A stretch of 64,000 nt of DNA from Bacillota bacterium (GTDB taxonomy: Bacteria; Bacillota; Desulfotomaculia; Desulfotomaculales; Desulfohalotomaculaceae): NCBI GenBank assembly GCA_009711615.1, contig VENI01000011.1:101081-165080 (forward strand). The letters are read 5' to 3'. The translations under genes were made by a program, and so were the position numbers. Under the pieces are notes generated by a model that saw nothing but the letters and a program-made list of their open reading frames with translations, made no database searches and was not told the origin of the DNA. This document shows positions 1-8,352 of this stretch, in pieces (the stretch's first letter is position 1; each line of letters starts with the position of its first letter).

Positions 1-902
1 GAGAAATGATTAATCGCATTAATGATATCCGAGTAGATGCAATAATAAATACTGGAGAAATAGAAGAATTGATAGAAGATAACTCTTTTTCGATATTTCC
101 ACAGTTGCTAGTAACAGAACGACCTGATGCTGTTGCTTCACATATACTTCAGGGCCGGATAGCTTTAGTGGTAGATGCTTCTCCTGGTGTTCTTATTGGA
201 CCCATGACATTCACATCATTTTTTCAAACAGTGGATGACTATAGTACAAGATGGATTGTAGCCTCTACCTTAAGACTATTAAGATTTCTTGGATTATTTA
301 TTGCAATATTTCTTCCTTCTTTATATATTGCAGTAATAACATTTCATTATGAAGTAATTCCTTTGCAATTGTTATTAACATTAGGACAATCAAGAGCCAT
401 AGTGCCTTTTCCTCCAATCATTGAGGCACTTATGATGGAAATATTTTTAGAAATGTTGCGGGAAGCAGGTTTGCGTTTACCTGCACCTGTCGGTCAGGCT
501 GTGGGTATTGTCGGTGGAATTGTTATTGGACAAGCAGCGGTACAAGCTGGGTTAGTAAGCAATATCATGGTAATTGTTGTTTCTATGACTGCAATTGCTT
601 CATTTATCATACCAAACTATGATATGTCTACATCTATTAGATTACTTCGTTTCCCAATGATGGTCTTGGCCGCACTATTTGGAATGGTTGGTATAGTTGT
701 AGGAACTATGACAGTAGTTGGACATCTTTTATCGTTAGAATCATTAAAGACCCCTTATGGAACTCCTATTGGGCCAGTTAATTTTGCTGACCATAAAGAT
801 ACTTTTATTAGGTTCCCTATGTGGAAACTAGATAGACGTCCATACTCAGCGAAACCTAAACAGTTAACTCGATTTAATTGGGATAAAGACAGTGGAGAGT
901 AA
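1..902 (+). CDS. Spore germination protein GerKA/GerAA family, C-terminal part (5' end outside window)
   Basis: Subunit A of a nutrient germinant receptor in the spore inner membrane. The frame is open from base 1; the ATG at 6 is internal, because the family is usually about 480-530 aa and only about 300 aa are here. Visible family landmarks are IEELIEDNSFS followed by FPQLLVTERPD near the start, then several hydrophobic helices and the conserved stretch PFPPIIEALMMEIFLEMLREAG, here interrupted as PFPPIIEALMMEI and FLEMLREAG, followed by GQAAVQAG. The next gene starts 3 bases after the stop and a lipoprotein gene overlaps that, giving the classic A-B-C receptor operon. Family assignment is very secure; which of the GerA/GerB/GerK paralogues it is cannot be decided. 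Confidence 0.95.
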   Translation, partial: EMINRINDIRVDAIINTGEIEELIEDNSFSIFPQLLVTERPDAVASHILQGRIALVVDASPGVLIGPMTFTSFFQTVDDYSTRWIVASTLRLLRFLGLFIAIFLPSLYIAVITFHYEVIPLQLLLTLGQSRAIVPFPPIIEALMMEIFLEMLREAGLRLPAPVGQAVGIVGGIVIGQAAVQAGLVSNIMVIVVSMTAIASFIIPNYDMSTSIRLLRFPMMVLAALFGMVGIVVGTMTVVGHLLSLESLKTPYGTPIGPVNFADHKDTFIRFPMWKLDRRPYSAKPKQLTRFNWDKDSGE

Positions 903-905
903 ATA

Positions 906-2006
906 ATGAGCAAATACTCATCTGAAAACATTACTTTAATGCAATATATTTTTATTATTTCTGGTACCCAAGTTGGAATTGGGGTATTAACTTTACCGGG
1001 AACATTAGCAGAAAAAGCAGGTACAGATGGATGGCTTTCAATTATTATCGGATGGTTGTTTTCAGTTTTAGTTAGTATAGTGATAATTCAGATTATGAAA
1101 AAACACCCGCAATGTACTATATTTGATATCAGTAGAAAATATCTGGGAAAGTGGTTAGGGCGAGCAGTAAGTTTATCTTGGGTATTATATAGTTTTTTTG
1201 CAGTTGTAACTCTAATTCTGACTGCTATCTTTATAATTCAAGTATGGATTTTACCTGAAACCAATAGTTCCTCATTACTATTGATTTTTATTGTTCCAAT
1301 ATACATTATTACAAAAGGTGGGTTAAAAGTAATAGGTAGGTTCTCAGAATTTGTATTTTTCGCTACAATGTGGATGCCTATTTTGTTAACAATTCCAGTG
1401 CAAAATGGCCACCTTTTAAATCTTTTACCTGTAATTAAAGAAGGCTGGTGGCCAATTTTATCAGCAGTTCAGGCTACCTTCCTGTCATTTTTGGGTTTTG
1501 AATTGGCTTTTGTACTATACCCTTTTTTAGAAAACAAAAAGTCCGCTATAAAAGGAATATTTATAGCAAATTCAATAACTTTGCTTGTCTACATCCATAT
1601 TACAATTATTTCATATGTATACTTCAGTCCGGATGAGATAAAGCAATATATTTGGGCGACATTAAATCTAATTAAACCTATCCAGCTACCTTTTCTTGAA
1701 CGTTTTGAAATAATCTTTTTGTCTTTTTATCTATTTGTAATTTCAGATACTATAATTCCATATTTATTTACTGCTGTTTTGGGTGTAAATCATATAACTG
1801 GAATTAAAGGCTATCGTATCCCATTAATATTATTTATAGTAATGTTAATGTTGATAACTAACATATTACCAATAACATATGAACAAGTAATGCAATTAGG
1901 AGAATGGTGGGGTTATATAGGTCTCATTCTGGCGTTTTTATTTCCAATTATTTTTTGGATATATACAGGACTTTACGATAGATTATTAAGGAGGCCTAAA
2001 AGTTGA
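906..2006 (+). CDS. Spore germination permease GerKB/GerAB family
   Basis: Subunit B of the germinant receptor, an amino-acid/polyamine/organocation-like membrane protein thought to bind the nutrient germinant. It is 366 aa, the normal length, with about ten hydrophobic helices. The N-terminal GTQVGIGVLTLP segment is the unwound helix typical of the family. It starts 3 bases after gerKA and its TGA overlaps the TTG start of the gerKC-like gene (2003), so the three are translationally coupled. Function is inferred from family and operon. Confidence 0.95.
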   Translation: MSKYSSENITLMQYIFIISGTQVGIGVLTLPGTLAEKAGTDGWLSIIIGWLFSVLVSIVIIQIMKKHPQCTIFDISRKYLGKWLGRAVSLSWVLYSFFAVVTLILTAIFIIQVWILPETNSSSLLLIFIVPIYIITKGGLKVIGRFSEFVFFATMWMPILLTIPVQNGHLLNLLPVIKEGWWPILSAVQATFLSFLGFELAFVLYPFLENKKSAIKGIFIANSITLLVYIHITIISYVYFSPDEIKQYIWATLNLIKPIQLPFLERFEIIFLSFYLFVISDTIIPYLFTAVLGVNHITGIKGYRIPLILFIVMLMLITNILPITYEQVMQLGEWWGYIGLILAFLFPIIFWIYTGLYDRLLRRPKS

Positions 2007-3112
2007 AAAAAGTAATGGTATTAATATCAATTTTTATATTAGGAATGTCAACAGCATGTGCAGAAGATAAAATATATTTGGAAGAAACATCTTTAACTCT
2101 AGCTATAGGTCTAGATTTAGACGATAACAATAATTTGATAGTTTACCAAACAAACCCCGTATTTAGTGAAGAAGCAACAAAAAAAGTAGATATAAAATCT
2201 GCGTATAATGTTCAAACATTACGACAAGCAAGGGAAATATTTAATGCCATGAGTAATGGTAATGTAGTAGGCGGAAAAGTTCAAGTATTCTTATTTAGTA
2301 AACGTTTTTTACAAGAAGAAAATCCCGTTAAATACCTTGATACCTTTTTAAGAGATCCAAAAAATGCTGTAAATGTTGTAATGGCTGTAGTAGATGGTTC
2401 CGTATCAGAAGTTTTAAACGCCAAACTAGAAGATAAGCCTAGAATAGCTGTTTACCTTAATAACTTAATCGAAAGAACTCATAGAACCGAAAGTACAGTT
2501 CGAACTGAGTTGGATGATTTTTATCGTAAAATATATGATAAAGGTGTAACACCATATATGTCTGAAATTAAAATGGGTGAAACAGAAATTTTAGTTACAG
2601 GTTGCGCCCTGCTAAACGACAATGGAACTTATGCAATTTCTCTAAATAAACAAGAAACATCTTTTTTGTTATTATTACAACAGGATGTTGATGAACCTGT
2701 ACCTATTACATTTAATATTAATAAAGGCAATGGCAACAATGGAACAATTAGTGCTACTTTAGACAATATTAGCTATAAAATAGTTACTGATTATATAGAA
2801 GATAAGTTTTATTTTGATTTTCAAATAGAAGCGGATGCTGTACTATCAGAACGTAATTACTTTACTAATACAGAGGAAAAACTAAATCAATTGGCAGAAG
2901 TTATAGAATTACGGTTAAAACATGAATGTGAAGATTTAGTAAAAGAGATCCAAGAATATGAAATTGACCCAACAGGATTAGGTTTATATGCTAGGGCCTA
3001 CAAATATGACAAGTGGAAAAATGCAAAAAATAATTGGGGAGAAACATTTGCTAATGCTGAAGTAACGGTAACGCCTAAGATTGAAATCAAAAGTTTTGGC
3101 GTTATTAAATAA
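2003..3112 (+). CDS. Spore germination lipoprotein GerKC/GerAC family
   Basis: Subunit C of the germinant receptor, a lipoprotein on the outer face of the spore inner membrane. 369 aa. TTG start overlapping the preceding stop, with AAGGAGG about 10 bases upstream (1988-1994). A signal peptide of about 18 residues ends in a weak lipobox (MSTAC, Ser rather than Leu at -3). The rest is hydrophilic, with the typical TLAIGLDLD opening and a C-terminal GerAC domain. The gene ends 15 bases before the convergent recombinase gene, with no clear terminator between them. Confidence 0.93.
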   Translation: MKKVMVLISIFILGMSTACAEDKIYLEETSLTLAIGLDLDDNNNLIVYQTNPVFSEEATKKVDIKSAYNVQTLRQAREIFNAMSNGNVVGGKVQVFLFSKRFLQEENPVKYLDTFLRDPKNAVNVVMAVVDGSVSEVLNAKLEDKPRIAVYLNNLIERTHRTESTVRTELDDFYRKIYDKGVTPYMSEIKMGETEILVTGCALLNDNGTYAISLNKQETSFLLLLQQDVDEPVPITFNINKGNGNNGTISATLDNISYKIVTDYIEDKFYFDFQIEADAVLSERNYFTNTEEKLNQLAEVIELRLKHECEDLVKEIQEYEIDPTGLGLYARAYKYDKWKNAKNNWGETFANAEVTVTPKIEIKSFGVIK

Positions 3113-3127
3113 TATAGGGACACCAGT

Positions 3128-3979
3128 TTATTCCCAAGCTAACTTTTCTACTGCTTTTTCCATGTCATACATTGATGGCCTTGTGTATTTAGCCGTGGTA
3201 TTTAAGTCTGAGTGACCCATTAATGCAGCCACTCTTTCTAAACTCTCACCAGAATCTATGAGCATTTTGCCAAAGGTATGGCGTAACATGTGTGGGGTTA
3301 TTTCCAGGTCTACAATCTTAGTATACTTACGTATAATCCTTTCTGCTGTTCGGGTAGTCATATATTTTTTCCGGCCAGGAAAGAGCCATTTACTAGTTAA
3401 TTCAGCAATGTATATATTTAATATCCTACGGATGGTTATATTTAATGGCACCTCCCGATATTTATCACCTTTTCCTGCCCGTACTTTGACCAATCCTGAA
3501 CGCTCCTTAATTATTACATCACCTTCCAGTAAAGAACACGCTTCTGATATGCGTAACCCGGTATGTAATAGCAAATTAATAAGAGCTAGATCCCGAACAG
3601 ACCCATATTTCTGTACAACCCTCATAAAGGTTCCAAGCTCTCTTCTTTCCAACCATTTTGGTGCCTTTTGCTGCTCAGAAACTCTTTTCACCTCACTTGT
3701 AGGATTAATAGGAACAATTTGTTGAGAATCTGCCCATTTATAAAAAGAACGTAATACATCTAAAGATAGATTTACTGTTGCTGGTTTTTTACCAAGACTA
3801 ATTAGGTGCCGCCGGTAGTCTGCAACATCTAGGGCGGTTACAGATATCACTTCAGCCTCTTTATACTTCTCTATTAACCAACTGTTGAATTTATTTAACG
3901 TAGCCAGATAGGATAAAATTGTACGTTGTGATAGTCCACGGCTTTTAAGATACCTTTCAAATCCCTTTAAATAATCCAT
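3128..3979 (-). CDS. Tyrosine recombinase/integrase (XerC/XerD-like)
   Basis: Site-specific DNA recombinase with an N-terminal SAM-like core-binding domain (about residues 1-85) and a C-terminal catalytic domain. All catalytic residues are visible: Arg143 in TGLRISE, Lys170 in RAGKGDK, His230 and Arg233 in PHMLRHTF, His256 in LMGHSDLN and the nucleophile Tyr265 in TTAKYTRP. I start it at the ATG at 3979 because AAGGGGTG lies about 8 bases upstream; an in-frame TTG at 4009 has no ribosome site. 283 aa. It stands alone with no excisionase or phage genes, so it could be a relic integrase or a host resolvase; chromosome-dimer XerC/D is less likely given its context. Confidence 0.9.
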   Translation of the reverse strand: MDYLKGFERYLKSRGLSQRTILSYLATLNKFNSWLIEKYKEAEVISVTALDVADYRRHLISLGKKPATVNLSLDVLRSFYKWADSQQIVPINPTSEVKRVSEQQKAPKWLERRELGTFMRVVQKYGSVRDLALINLLLHTGLRISEACSLLEGDVIIKERSGLVKVRAGKGDKYREVPLNITIRRILNIYIAELTSKWLFPGRKKYMTTRTAERIIRKYTKIVDLEITPHMLRHTFGKMLIDSGESLERVAALMGHSDLNTTAKYTRPSMYDMEKAVEKLAWE

Positions 3980-4011
3980 TGCATTAACACCCCTTGCCTT
4001 ATACGACAAAA

Positions 4012-4038
4012 AAATGACCGCTTAGCACGGTCATTTCC
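4012..4038 (-). terminator. Rho-independent terminator of the PIN-like gene
   Basis: Read on the minus strand: stem AAATGACCG / CGGTCATTT with loop TGCTAAG, followed by a run of T. It lies downstream of the gene ending at 4198. Confidence 0.75.
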
Positions 4039-4197
4039 CCTTTATAATCACCATATTTATTTATTTTTTGTCGCACAAGACTTCTTATGAAACAAAGTTT
4101 AAGACGGCTTAGAGAACCCTTATTATTGTATTAAAAACAATTACCTTAAATAATAAACATTCCCCTTAGTTTGTTTTAGAAAGAATTCCCAGGCGTT

Positions 4198-5406
4198 TTA
4201 TTCACTAGGTATTTCTTTCGGATCCATAAAACATGTTATCTTTTGTGGATTTAGTCTTTCTTCCTTGGCATACCGGCAGATTCTTTCACAATCAGAATGC
4301 ATTCCAGTATAGAAAACCGATTTACGCGGCCATATATAAAAACGGATATACCTATCCTTTTTAGTCGGATCCTTATAAAATATAATAGGATACTTGAATT
4401 CAGTCTTAGGATCTAATGAATAGCAATCTAAATTGGACTTATATTGTAGTATAAAATCTCTTAACCATAATGGTATTTGATCAACTTGAATATGCATATT
4501 CCCATCAGGTAGCTTGAGGTAAACTCCCGCAAAAACATTGTCTTGACTTTCCGTTATTTGATTTGTAACACTCTTTAGTTCTTCATATATTTCCTCCCGG
4601 GTAATGTTTATTTGAAGACCTTCTGTATAAAATCTATCTTTATCTTCTTGACTAAGATAATACTTTAATCGGAGCATAAGTAAATTATAAAGGACATAAC
4701 TCTCGATAATACTTTCAATTAAATTTTCCTGAATGTCAAGCAGATCTCGATCATAAGTTATTATATTTACTGGCACTCCCATAATACAAGCATATAAAAG
4801 AGCACTTAATATTATTTGATAATCAACTAACTTAAACTTATTTTTTCTAACCTCAGAAACTTGCTTGTTTCTTGCTTTTAAAACCCAGTTAGACTCTATA
4901 AACCTAGAACGACCAGCTAGCCGTCGGGCATGATCAATTTGTTCAGCCTCTTTTGCCTTTATATTTCCCATAATTTTAGATAATTCAGGAGGTATAGGCT
5001 CACCTTTTTTGAGAAGCCATAAATAGTTATTAAACAAATGACGATAGTGATTAGTTACAAGTGCTGGGTTAATGGTTCCAGGTAGCCATGTATAGTAAGA
5101 ACTACATATACATGGATGTTGTTTTAACTGTATTGTTTGTTCATTTCTATGCATTGAAGAATAACTTTTTTCAGTTCTATCAAGGCTGACTTCCTGAAAA
5201 CCTTTTCTTAATAACCCATTCCTTTTGAACACTAGCTTAAATGCTTCATTATTAGGTGCTTCATTAAAGCCCTCTTCTAATTCTTTTATAACAGGAGAGA
5301 TTAGAATATTTTCGCTTTCGTTAATGGTCTCTTTAAGTTCATCATAAGGCATTTTATTAAAACAGCTTGTATCGTAAAATGTAAATAATTTAGGTTCATG
5401 AGGCAT
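4198..5406 (-). CDS. Uncharacterised protein with PIN-like nuclease signature
   Basis: 402 aa from the ATG at 5406, chosen because AAGAGG sits about 9 bases upstream; in-frame starts at 5415 and 5430 lack good spacing. The ends of the first about 240 residues carry the acidic pattern of PIN-domain RNases: FYDTSCF near the N terminus, KELEEGF, then DYQIILSALL and TYDRDLLDI separated as in PIN folds. The C-terminal about 150 residues have no recognisable domain. No antitoxin-like partner is adjacent. I infer a PIN-type metal-dependent nuclease, perhaps RNA-acting, at moderate confidence; otherwise a hypothetical protein. It sits beside the recombinase gene and may share its history. Confidence 0.55.
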   Translation of the reverse strand: MPHEPKLFTFYDTSCFNKMPYDELKETINESENILISPVIKELEEGFNEAPNNEAFKLVFKRNGLLRKGFQEVSLDRTEKSYSSMHRNEQTIQLKQHPCICSSYYTWLPGTINPALVTNHYRHLFNNYLWLLKKGEPIPPELSKIMGNIKAKEAEQIDHARRLAGRSRFIESNWVLKARNKQVSEVRKNKFKLVDYQIILSALLYACIMGVPVNIITYDRDLLDIQENLIESIIESYVLYNLLMLRLKYYLSQEDKDRFYTEGLQINITREEIYEELKSVTNQITESQDNVFAGVYLKLPDGNMHIQVDQIPLWLRDFILQYKSNLDCYSLDPKTEFKYPIIFYKDPTKKDRYIRFYIWPRKSVFYTGMHSDCERICRYAKEERLNPQKITCFMDPKEIPSE

Positions 5407-5601
5407 TAAAAACATCCTCTTTATTAACAAAATTTATTAATAATTTACCTAGTCTTGATAAAACAAACATCACTTCAATACATGCTATCAATAATTGTAT
5501 ATTTGTTTGTATTTTTTTCCAAGGGTTTCTTTAATTTTATGCTTAATAATACTTTCCCATCGCGTTTCTATTTCCATTCAGCCGGAAATCATTTGTGCAT
5601 A

Positions 5602-5625
5602 AAAAAAACGTGCTATTTAGCACGG
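5602..5625 (-). terminator. Terminator hairpin with T run (minus strand)
   Basis: Stem CGTGCTA / TAGCACG with a 2-base loop at 5608-5624, followed on the minus strand by eight T. It lies just after the stop of the 35-codon ORF at 5628-5735. It shares TTAGCACGGT with the terminator at 4012-4038. Confidence 0.65.
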
Positions 5626-5627
5626 TT

Positions 5628-5735
5628 CTAATAACTACTCTTATTAGGTTTTTCTAATATTCGCAGTGCTACTTTTGTCATAATCCTCATGGCTTTAACT
5701 ACCTTTTGTTGCTCCGCAGTAAGTTCTTTTTTCAT
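5628..5735 (-). CDS. Small ORF, 35 aa, possible gene
   Basis: ATG at 5735 to TAG at 5628. The product is basic and probably one amphipathic helix (starts MKKELTAEQQKVV). A terminator hairpin follows the stop by a few bases, which argues for a transcribed unit, but no convincing ribosome-binding site is visible upstream. It occupies the otherwise empty stretch 5431-5785, between the PIN-like gene and the truncated cotJC; nothing else was recognised in that stretch. Confidence 0.35.
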   Translation of the reverse strand: MKKELTAEQQKVVKAMRIMTKVALRILEKPNKSSY

Positions 5736-5785
5736 GCTACATTATATGCAGAAGGAACTCAAATATTGTCATTAAATTACCCATA

Positions 5786-5968
5786 TCAACTGGTAAACAG
5801 CGCTTTTGCTCTTTTAGTTGGCATTGTATAGCGCTGGTTTAAATATCGTAGCGCTGCAGAAAGTTCTCCGTCTGGTCCACCATATTGGGTAAGTAGGAAT
5901 TTAGCCATTTTTACATCAGGCTTACTTACCCGAATAGGGTGCTCTAATTTTTTCTCATATATCCACAT
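5786..5968 (-). pseudogene. cotJC: Truncated cotJC (N-terminal third only)
   Basis: 60 aa that match the beginning of CotJC, the manganese-catalase-like spore coat protein (MWIYEKKL, then QYGGPDGEL, ALRYLNQRYTMP). Full-length CotJC is about 190 aa and carries the di-metal ligands in the part that is absent here. The match stops at ...KRAKALFTS followed by TGA, and no continuation is visible in any frame downstream. It is the third gene of a cotJABC operon, 14 bases after cotJB, with a good ribosome site, so it may still be expressed as a short protein without catalase activity. Confidence 0.7.
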
Positions 5969-5982
5969 AGGGTAAGTCCCTC

Positions 5983-6240
5983 CTAATATTCAATTTCCCA
6001 TGGCCACGGTGTTTCAATCCATCCCCACGGATAATATACTGGGGCGAATCCACAAACACTTAATGCCCCACAGTACGCTTCATATTCTGTTTTTATCCGG
6101 TTAACTCTGTCACATGCCTGCACATAATCATCGTATGCCTGCCGATCTTCTGGATGAGTGTCCAGATAAAGGTTTAATTCTACCAAAACAAATTGCCAAT
6201 CCATTAGTTGGCAAAGAAGCTCTTTACATCTTGGATGCAT
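5983..6240 (-). CDS. cotJB: Spore coat protein CotJB
   Basis: 85 aa, the normal CotJB length. Recognisable blocks are LVELNLYLDTHPED near residue 20 and the aromatic C terminus YPWGWIETPWPWEIEY. CotJB is a component of the spore coat deposited by the CotJ complex. It lies 18 bases after cotJA and 14 before the truncated cotJC, in one operon. Confidence 0.93.
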   Translation of the reverse strand: MHPRCKELLCQLMDWQFVLVELNLYLDTHPEDRQAYDDYVQACDRVNRIKTEYEAYCGALSVCGFAPVYYPWGWIETPWPWEIEY

Positions 6241-6258
6241 ATTATTCCCTCCTCAACT

Positions 6259-6801
6259 TTACTTCTTTTTGCGCAGCATTGGTGGTCTATCGTTCATATA
6301 CGGAATAGGAACCACCGGTGGGCATCTATCTGAATAGTAAGGGCTGTACAGTTCAGGGAACAGTGTGCCCTTCTCGTTAGCTTCCTCTGGAGAGTATTGA
6401 CGCCAGTATTGCTGCCATGGAATATAGGCGTAGCCCAGGCACTGTAGTGGGTAATAATATCCTGGATATGGATACGGTCCGCAACCGTAATCCGGTCCTA
6501 CATTGGGGTAATCAGGGTATTCTGGGTAGTCTGGATAGTCTGGACACCCCGGGCAATGGTCTGGGTAATCGGGATATTCAGGGTAATCAGGATAACCTTG
6601 GTAATTGCCATTGCAACCCTCACTTTGTATTGGTTCTTGATTAACATATTCTTCATGAGGCATATTCTCTTGTACAGGTTCCTGCATTTCTAATTTCTCT
6701 TCTACCGGCATAGAATGCTCTGGCTTTTTTAAGGGTGCCGGGGCATCTTTAGGTTTTTTAAAATCACCCTCACCATTACCGGGTTTGAAGACAATTTTCA
6801 T
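6259..6801 (-). CDS. cotJA: CotJA-like spore coat protein with long Pro/Tyr/Asp-rich extension
   Basis: The C-terminal about 65 residues match CotJA (YIPWQQYWRQYSPEEA, then KGTLFPELYSPY). CotJA is normally about 70-85 aa, but this protein has 180. The extra N-terminal part is acidic, then contains a tandem array based on YPDYPEYPDYP with interspersed CPGCP (about residues 70-110). A strong ribosome site AAGGGAGG precedes the ATG at 6801. First gene of the cotJ operon, presumably transcribed in the mother cell during sporulation. The repeat array probably forms an extended, cross-linkable segment of the coat (inference). Confidence 0.88.
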   Translation of the reverse strand: MKIVFKPGNGEGDFKKPKDAPAPLKKPEHSMPVEEKLEMQEPVQENMPHEEYVNQEPIQSEGCNGNYQGYPDYPEYPDYPDHCPGCPDYPDYPEYPDYPNVGPDYGCGPYPYPGYYYPLQCLGYAYIPWQQYWRQYSPEEANEKGTLFPELYSPYYSDRCPPVVPIPYMNDRPPMLRKKK

Positions 6802-6981
6802 AATGAAGCCTCCCTTAGATTTTTTTTATCTTATGTTTCAATCCCATGAATTGACACTTTTGACACATAATTTCTTTTTTAGTAAATAATAAAATAAATA
6901 TTGTATAGTTTTGTAAATAATTAAAAGGAATTTAACAACAAAGCTATAATTTATAAACAAACAACAAGGGAGTGTTTCAAA

Positions 6982-8238
6982 ATGCAGCAATTACAAACCT
7001 TAACCGTATATCGCCAAATTTTAAATGACGCAGTTGTTCAATTGATGATAGAACTGCTAAGAACTGAAAACTCAGAGGAAAAAGCAATTATTTTTGGAGA
7101 ACTATACTACAATTTAGCTATAGAAAATGAAAACAATGTATTCTTTGTCAGTAATGGTTGGCAAAATCATTTGCTAAATTTATTGTTGTATGACGACAAC
7201 CCCTTCACCCGCCAGACTTCAGTAAATAACCTTGATATCAGCCCGTCTTTATATCGAGCGGCCCAACATGATCTGCAGTGCTTGACCAGTTTATTTCAAG
7301 TCGATACTACTTTGGATGTAAAACTGGCACCATGGGATAAAATGGTAACTACTAATGATAGATTAATTAGAAATTATTATGAAAATGGATATTCAGAAAA
7401 GATAGTCCAAACATTACTTGCTTCAGATAACTGGAGTAACTGTATTGATCTTTTAATAAACTACTATTATACTGCAGGTTCAGGTATTTTTGGACGCTAC
7501 CACACGTTACGCTGGGATGGTGAGAAGCGCTGCCTTACTGGTGTAGCAAACCCTGACCCGATTCAAATAACAGATTTAATTGGTTACCAGAAAGAACGGC
7601 AGAAAGTATTGGATAATACAGAGGCGTTTTTGTCAGGAAGCACCGGAAATAACGTTTTACTTTATGGCGACCGGGGAACAGGTAAGTCATCCACTATCAA
7701 AGCATTGCCAAACACATATGGAGGGATAGGACTGAGATTAATAGAGGTGCCAAAACAGTTTTTATCACACTTCCCAACTTTAGTTCAACTGTTAAATGGC
7801 CGCCCCCAGTACTATATTTTGTTTGTTGATGATTTATCCTTTGAAGACTCCGAGGTTGAATACAAGGCTCTAAAAGCTGTAATGGAAGGGGGAGTGGAAT
7901 TAAAACCAAAAAATGTACTGGTATATGCCACTTCCAATCGACGCCACTTAATCAGGGAAAATTTCAGTGAACGCCAGCATGATGATGTCCATGCTGCAGA
8001 CACCATGGAAGAAAAGCTATCCTTATCTGACCGGTTTGGATTAACGGTAACCTTTACCGCACCGGATCAAAAACAATATCTAGAAATTGTGCAGGGTTTA
8101 GCCAACCGCCGGGGCTTACGTTTTGATGAAAAGGAACTTCATAGCAAAGCATTACAGTGGGTATTAAACCACAGCGGCCGTTCAGGCAGGCTGGCAAAAC
8201 AGTTTATTGACCACATGGAAGGACGAAAAAAGAATTAA
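6982..8238 (+). CDS. AAA-type ATP-binding protein, DUF815 family
   Basis: 418 aa. The N-terminal about 200 residues have no recognised domain. A P-loop ATPase follows, with Walker A GDRGTGKSS at 229-237 and Walker B ILFVDDLSFE around 279-288, then a C-terminal lid ending in a basic SGRLAKQFIDH segment. This matches DUF815 ATPases, which are widespread in Clostridia and have no settled function. Ribosome site AAGGGAG before the ATG. It is divergent from the cotJ operon and monocistronic. Confidence 0.85.
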   Translation: MQQLQTLTVYRQILNDAVVQLMIELLRTENSEEKAIIFGELYYNLAIENENNVFFVSNGWQNHLLNLLLYDDNPFTRQTSVNNLDISPSLYRAAQHDLQCLTSLFQVDTTLDVKLAPWDKMVTTNDRLIRNYYENGYSEKIVQTLLASDNWSNCIDLLINYYYTAGSGIFGRYHTLRWDGEKRCLTGVANPDPIQITDLIGYQKERQKVLDNTEAFLSGSTGNNVLLYGDRGTGKSSTIKALPNTYGGIGLRLIEVPKQFLSHFPTLVQLLNGRPQYYILFVDDLSFEDSEVEYKALKAVMEGGVELKPKNVLVYATSNRRHLIRENFSERQHDDVHAADTMEEKLSLSDRFGLTVTFTAPDQKQYLEIVQGLANRRGLRFDEKELHSKALQWVLNHSGRSGRLAKQFIDHMEGRKKN

Positions 8239-8264
8239 GAATGGGATCATGTTATTATGCATGA

Positions 8265-8293
8265 TAACGGGCGGGCGTGGAAACCCGCCCTAC
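8265..8293. repeat. GGGCGGG...CCCGCCC intergenic hairpin
   Basis: Inverted repeat GGGCGGG / CCCGCCC with an 8-base loop, just after the DUF815 gene. No T run, so not a standard terminator. The same arms occur at 47698-47714, suggesting a dispersed element. Confidence 0.5.
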
Positions 8294-8352
8294 CCTAGAC
8301 AACCTTCAAATATTTGTATCGCAAAATAAACGGATCAGCGGGGGCACCGATT

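Noticed and set aside
5786..5788. TGA of the short cotJC as a possible selenocysteine codon
   Set aside because: No CotJC-like sequence and no hairpin follows the TGA.
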